From Anaerolineales bacterium (GTDB taxonomy: Bacteria > Chloroflexota > Anaerolineae > Anaerolineales > Villigracilaceae), in contig JAEURH010000007.1 in the NCBI GenBank assembly GCA_016789365.1, forward strand, positions 1 through 55,356: a DNA stretch of 55,356 nucleotides, in the 5' to 3' direction. How positions within the stretch are numbered: the stretch's first letter is position 1; every line of letters begins with the position of its first letter. Under the pieces are notes generated by a model that did no database searches, was not told where the DNA came from, and saw only the letters and a program-made list of their open reading frames with translations. Of this stretch, positions 51,316 to 55,356 are shown one piece after another. Both the position numbers and the translations under genes were made by a program.

Positions 51316-52019
51316 AGTTTGTAAGTGACACATGGTTGAGCGAAGTCTTTGGATACGATGTTTTCAAAGTAAATCTTGAAAACTCAAAAAATATTTTTCC
51401 AAAAGAACTTCCAAAACGTGCATTTTATTATGCCAAAGTGCCAGTGACTGCGGTTTCACAAGTTGGTGATTTAACAAACGCTGGCTTTCGCGTCATTGAC
51501 GTGAACGTTACTTTTGAACGTAAGCCGCAAGCAATTGCATCAAATGGAAATATCATTATCCGTGACGTAAAGCCTGAAGATGAAATAGATGTCTTGAAAA
51601 TTGCTGAAAGTTCTTTTGTATATTCACGTTTTCATCTTGACCCTCACGTTTCAAAAGAACTTGCAGACAAAATTAAGCGAGAATGGATTGCTAACTACAT
51701 CCGTAAACAAAGAGGCGAAAGACTTCTCGTGGCTGAGATAAATGATAAACCTGTAGGTTTTTTAGCAGAACTCGTTACAAATGAAAAAGTTGGCGTAATT
51801 GACTTAATTGGCGTTGATAAAAATATGCAAGGACAAGGCATTGGCAAACGGCTGGTTCAATTTCATATTAGTGACGCCATGAAAAAATACACAGGTCTGC
51901 TTGTGGGCACACAAATTGCAAACATTCCATCTATGCGGCTATATCAAACCTGCGGATATGAAATTTCAAATTCAACTTATGTGTTGCACGCGCATGTTAA
52001 TGAAGGCAAAGTAATTTAA
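51312..52019 (+). CDS. GNAT-family N-acetyltransferase, WecD-like layout
   Basis: A 235-residue protein. The N-terminal 75 residues are a family-specific helper domain (WLSEVFGYDVFKVNLEN, RAFYYAKVPV, GFRVIDVNVTFER), as in WecD and related amino-sugar acetyltransferases. The GNAT core follows with LIGVDKNMQGQGIGKRLVQF (about 177-196), where Q/RxxGxG/A binds acetyl-CoA. It likely acetylates the amino group put on by the aminotransferase encoded upstream. It overlaps the upstream gene by 4 nt and the next start by one base. Confidence 0.88.
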   Translation: MKFVSDTWLSEVFGYDVFKVNLENSKNIFPKELPKRAFYYAKVPVTAVSQVGDLTNAGFRVIDVNVTFERKPQAIASNGNIIIRDVKPEDEIDVLKIAESSFVYSRFHLDPHVSKELADKIKREWIANYIRKQRGERLLVAEINDKPVGFLAELVTNEKVGVIDLIGVDKNMQGQGIGKRLVQFHISDAMKKYTGLLVGTQIANIPSMRLYQTCGYEISNSTYVLHAHVNEGKVI

Positions 52020-53029
52020 TGAAAATCAAAAATCGTGATTTGACTCGTGAAAGAATATTAATTGCTGAAATTGGCAACAACCACGAAGGCGATTCAAAAC
52101 TTGCTATTGACTTGGCGCATGCTGCTGTTGAATCTGGCGCTGATGTTGTAAAAGTGCAATTGATTAATCCAGAGCGTTTGGTAAACATCAGCCAAACCCA
52201 ACGTATTGAACAACTCACGCGCTTTCGTTTGCCTATGCAAACCTTTGAAGAGATGGCACAAATTGCTCATGCAAAAGGCGCGTTATTTATGGCATCTGCT
52301 TTTGATGTGGATTCACTTGAAGAAATTAATCCATTGCTTGATGGAATCAAAATTGCATCAGGTGATTTAGATTTTCATCCATTACTTATCAAAGCCGCAT
52401 CTCTTAATAAACCGATGATTCTTTCAACAGGCATGAGTACATTAAAAGAGATAAAAACATCAGTGGATGTTATCGCTTCTTCTCTTAATTCAGGCTTGGT
52501 TGCTGACCAGTTAGCATTGCTTCACTGCGTGAGTTTGTATCCTGCTTCGTTAGCAGATGCAAACTTAAATGTGATTCAAACTTTGCAAAAAGAATTTAAT
52601 TTAACAGTTGGTTATTCAGACCATACACTTGGTATCGAAGCCGCAGTTGCTTCATTAAGTGTAGGTGCAAGAATTATCGAAAAGCATTTCACACTTGATA
52701 AAACACGCACAACATTTCGTGACCATGCTTTATCCGCAGACCCTGCTGACATGCGCCGCATTGCGGATGTGATACATCAATACGATGCCATGCTTGGCTC
52801 AGGCGAGAAAAATATCTCCGAAGCAGAAACAAGCATGGGCGAAGTAGCGAGGCGTAGTATCGTTGCCGCAAAAGATTTATCCGCAGGAATCATCTTGAGT
52901 GAATCAGATTTTGATTGCATTCGTCCGCGCAATGGATTGCCACCTTATGAAATTTCATCTTTGATTGGCAAAAAATTAAAAACATCATTAAAACGCCATG
53001 ATGTTTTCTTGAAAGAGCATGTGGAGTAA
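52019..53029 (+). CDS. NeuB-family nonulosonic (sialic) acid synthase
   Basis: A 336-residue enzyme that condenses phosphoenolpyruvate with an acetamido-hexose to give a nine-carbon sugar acid. The TIM-barrel part shows LIAEIGNNHEGDSKLAIDL (about 14-32), FMASAFDVDSLEEI, IKIASGDLDFHPLL, ILSTGMSTLKEI, HCVSLYPA, YSDHTLGIEAAVASLSVGA and IIEKHFTLDK. A C-terminal antifreeze-like (SAF) domain (about 275-336) includes RRSIVAAKDLSAG and RPRNGLPP. Motifs are complete. Whether the product is legionaminic, pseudaminic or sialic acid cannot be decided. Confidence 0.92.
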   Translation: MKIKNRDLTRERILIAEIGNNHEGDSKLAIDLAHAAVESGADVVKVQLINPERLVNISQTQRIEQLTRFRLPMQTFEEMAQIAHAKGALFMASAFDVDSLEEINPLLDGIKIASGDLDFHPLLIKAASLNKPMILSTGMSTLKEIKTSVDVIASSLNSGLVADQLALLHCVSLYPASLADANLNVIQTLQKEFNLTVGYSDHTLGIEAAVASLSVGARIIEKHFTLDKTRTTFRDHALSADPADMRRIADVIHQYDAMLGSGEKNISEAETSMGEVARRSIVAAKDLSAGIILSESDFDCIRPRNGLPPYEISSLIGKKLKTSLKRHDVFLKEHVE

Positions 53030-53031
53030 TT

Positions 53032-54861
53032 ATGTGTGGCATTGCTGGCTATTACGGAACGAATACGATTGCAGAAGAAAAAATAAATTTGTGTCTTAAG
53101 TTAATGGGGCAACGCGGACCAGACCAAACCGAATATCGTCATTTTGCAAATGGCGAGAATAATACTTATTTGTTATTTGCCCGCCTCGCCATTATTGATT
53201 TGGATGAACGCGCCAATCAACCATTTCATTCAGAAAACAAATGGATGATTTTCAACGGCGAAATGTATAATTATTTAGAACGCCGTGCTGAGTTGCAAGC
53301 CAAAGGCATTGCATTCAAAACAGAATCAGATACCGAAGTGATGTTGAAATCATTGCATCACGATGGTTTATCTTCATTAGATAAATGCGAAGGTATGTGG
53401 GCATTTGCAATGTATGACGAAAAAGACGGCTCGCTCACCTTATGCCGTGACCGTTTTGGTGAAAAGCCTTTATATCTATATAAAGATTCAACAGGTTTGT
53501 ATTTTGGTTCAGAAATTAAATTTATTACCGCATTGCTTGGCAAAAAACTTGAAATTAATTATGACCATATTTACCGTTATTTAGTGAACGGATATAAATC
53601 TTTATACAAAGGCGGTCAGAACTTTTTCAAAGGAATTACTGAGTTACCTTCTGGTTCAACGCTTTCTATTCAAAAAGATAAAAAAGAAAAGCAAGAAAAA
53701 TATTGGTCTCCATTGATTCAACAAAATGATTCGATGACCTATCAAGAAGCAGTAGATTGCACACGTGAAAAATTGATCCGTTCTGTTGAACTACGTTTGC
53801 GTGCCGATGTGCCACTGGCATTTTGTATGAGCGGTGGCGTGGATTCAAACTCACTCATCAGCATTGCCAAACGAATTTTTAATTATGATGTGCATGGCTT
53901 CACTATTGTCAATACCGATGCGCGTTATGAAGAGCAAGATATGATTGAACTTGCTGTTAAAGAATTAAACATTCGGCACACGCCTATCACAGTGGATACA
54001 AGTGATTTCCTTTCCAAACTTCGCAAACTTGTTCGCTATCACGATGCGCCCGTTTACACCATTTCATATTACGCCCATTGGATGTTAGCCGAAAGCATTC
54101 ATAATCATGGGTATCGCATTTCGGTCAGTGGCACAGCGGCAGATGAAATTTTTACAGGCTATTACGACCATCATCTTGCTTATCTCTATGAAATTCAAAA
54201 TGATAAAACACTACATGCAAAATCATTACAAGCATGGGAACAACATATCAAACCGATTGTACGAAATCCATTTTTGAGCGACCCCGATTTGTTTATTAAA
54301 GATAAAACATTCCGCGACCATATTTATTTGGATGCAGACCGCTTCGCCTCTTTCTTAACTGGAAGTTGGTCTGAGCCATTCGGCGAGCAACACTACACTG
54401 ATAGTTTGTTACGCAACCGCATGTTAAACGAAATGTTCCATGAGGCTGTACCTGTTATTTTGCATGAAGATGATTTGAATTCAATGTATTACTCAGTTGA
54501 GAATCGCTCTCCATTTTTGGATAGAGATTTATTTGAATTTGCAAACAGCATTCCCTCACGCCATTTGATTCAAGATGGCAGAGCCAAATCCGTTTTGCGT
54601 GAAGCCATGCGTGGTATTGCTCCTGATGCCATTGTAGAGAATCGCCGAAAAGTTGGCTTCAACGCGCCCATCTTCTCATTTTTAGATGTGAACGATAAAT
54701 CCACTCGCGATACTTTACTTGAAGATAGCCCTGTCTTTGAACATATCAAGAAAGATAAAATTAAAACTTTGCTTTCAAAAGAAAACTTACCAAACAGCGA
54801 AAGTAAATTTTTGTTCAACTTTTTGAACACCAAATTATTTTTAGAAGAATTTGAGGCGTGA
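53032..54861 (+). CDS. asnB: Asparagine synthase (glutamine-hydrolysing) family protein
   Basis: A 609-residue class II amidotransferase. Cys2 follows the start (MCGIAGYYG) and is the glutaminase nucleophile; RGPDQTEYR and FNGEMYNYLERR complete that domain. The synthetase domain has the ATP-pyrophosphatase loop MSGGVDSNSL (about 264-273) and SVENRSPFLDRDLFEF. In glycan clusters such enzymes often amidate a uronic acid rather than make asparagine, which would fit the diacetamido-uronic acid genes upstream; this is inference. It starts 2 nt after the synthase gene. Confidence 0.9.
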   Translation: MCGIAGYYGTNTIAEEKINLCLKLMGQRGPDQTEYRHFANGENNTYLLFARLAIIDLDERANQPFHSENKWMIFNGEMYNYLERRAELQAKGIAFKTESDTEVMLKSLHHDGLSSLDKCEGMWAFAMYDEKDGSLTLCRDRFGEKPLYLYKDSTGLYFGSEIKFITALLGKKLEINYDHIYRYLVNGYKSLYKGGQNFFKGITELPSGSTLSIQKDKKEKQEKYWSPLIQQNDSMTYQEAVDCTREKLIRSVELRLRADVPLAFCMSGGVDSNSLISIAKRIFNYDVHGFTIVNTDARYEEQDMIELAVKELNIRHTPITVDTSDFLSKLRKLVRYHDAPVYTISYYAHWMLAESIHNHGYRISVSGTAADEIFTGYYDHHLAYLYEIQNDKTLHAKSLQAWEQHIKPIVRNPFLSDPDLFIKDKTFRDHIYLDADRFASFLTGSWSEPFGEQHYTDSLLRNRMLNEMFHEAVPVILHEDDLNSMYYSVENRSPFLDRDLFEFANSIPSRHLIQDGRAKSVLREAMRGIAPDAIVENRRKVGFNAPIFSFLDVNDKSTRDTLLEDSPVFEHIKKDKIKTLLSKENLPNSESKFLFNFLNTKLFLEEFEA

Positions 54862-54868
54862 AATCAAA

Positions 54869-55356
54869 ATGATAGCATCAGAAAAAGAAATTAAAGCACA
54901 AGAAAAAGAATATTATCAATCTCTTGATGAGTTTGTGCAGTTATGCAATGAAATGATTGATAAAGGATTGGCATATTGGGTTGTGGTGTTAAGCCATGAG
55001 TTATATCGTTTCCTGTATCCTGTAGAACCTTATGCAAAATTTACGCCAGATAACCCTGTTGAATTTGTCAATGGTCACATTAAAAAATTGATTTCTTCTG
55101 CTAAAAATGTACTGGATACTATTCATCCTTATTCATTTGACTTAAACAATTTTACAGATATTCGTAAAGAGTCTGATGTATTGGGGCAATCGACATCAGA
55201 CTTATATGCCGATATGTGGCGCAACTTTGACTCAATGACTTTAGTTGAAGAAAGCCTGCAATTGGTCAAACGCCGCTTGCCAGATGACCTTATCGAAAAA
55301 GATATTCTTGGCAAAGATGTTTTAGATATGGGATGTGGCTCTGGCAGATATTCCAT
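54869..55356 (+). CDS. SAM-dependent methyltransferase, N-terminal part (runs off the window)
   Basis: The frame from ATG at 54869 stays open to the end, giving 162 codons. An N-terminal helical region (about 1-140) precedes the SAM-binding motif I, VLDMGCGSGRYS, at about residues 152-163. The rest of the Rossmann domain lies beyond the window. It starts 7 nt after asnB and continues the operon, so it may methylate a sugar or the glycan chain end. Confidence 0.82.
   Translation, partial: MIASEKEIKAQEKEYYQSLDEFVQLCNEMIDKGLAYWVVVLSHELYRFLYPVEPYAKFTPDNPVEFVNGHIKKLISSAKNVLDTIHPYSFDLNNFTDIRKESDVLGQSTSDLYADMWRNFDSMTLVEESLQLVKRRLPDDLIEKDILGKDVLDMGCGSGRYS

Overview
The window is a bacterial chromosome segment with moderate to low GC, short intergenic gaps and many translationally coupled genes. 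The gene set suggests a Chloroflexota bacterium, most likely class Anaerolineae. The supporting genes are the DUF3090 / SCO1664-family pair, a split methylmalonyl-CoA mutase N-terminal subunit, toast-rack and M1-peptidase lipoproteins, STAS proteins, and gaps filled with palindromic repeats. The taxonomic call is an inference from gene content. No rRNA is present.

Region 1 (1-6.5 kb) holds the start of folP (dihydropteroate synthase) with a palindromic repeat inserted in frame, a SpoIIAA-like protein, a 140-bp MITE-like element with 8-bp target duplications, tRNA-Val(UAC), a three-gene riboflavin-type operon (reductase, GTP cyclohydrolase II, SDR) and two tandem M1-like metallopeptidase lipoproteins. 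Region 2 (6.5-16.9 kb, minus strand) is a metal-homeostasis block: a Zn/Mn ABC transporter with a four-helix-bundle gene wedged between ATPase and permease, a Fur/Zur regulator with its likely operator, a nickel/cobalt-type exporter fused to a beta-propeller, a second membrane-anchored propeller, and a TIGR03943-like protein with a YcgR-like permease. Region 3 (16.9-19.5 kb) is an AT-rich type II restriction-modification island whose C5-cytosine methyltransferase is circularly permuted.

Region 4 (19.5-28.1 kb) holds two STAS proteins around a ferric-reductase-like flavocytochrome, a YprB-like nuclease, a sortase preceded by two tandem c-di-GMP-I riboswitches with a terminator between them, a GPH-type sugar symporter and the mcmA N-terminal subunit. 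Region 5 (28.1-35.8 kb) is mostly housekeeping and small conserved genes: DUF3090, TPR, SCO1664-family, a homoserine dehydrogenase-like protein, DUF1304, radA, DUF2277, DUF1963, DinB-like and a toast-rack lipoprotein.

Region 6 (35.8 kb to the end, plus strand) is a surface-glycan cluster. It contains GT-C enzymes, gmd, GT2, a flippase-like protein, GT4, a UDP-GlcNAc-type 2-epimerase, a winged-helix regulator, a WbpB/WbpD/WbpE-like set for a diacetamido-uronic acid, and then an operon with cytidylyltransferase, oxidoreductase, aminotransferase, epimerase, acetyltransferase, NeuB-like synthase, asparagine synthase and a truncated methyltransferase. Three promoters in this cluster (gmd, the regulator, the cytidylyltransferase operon) carry the same 15-bp palindrome at the same place relative to the -10 box, which suggests a small regulon controlled by the winged-helix protein.

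Almost every gap between genes contains a palindromic or inverted-repeat element from one of at least ten sequence families, several of which touch or overlap stop codons.
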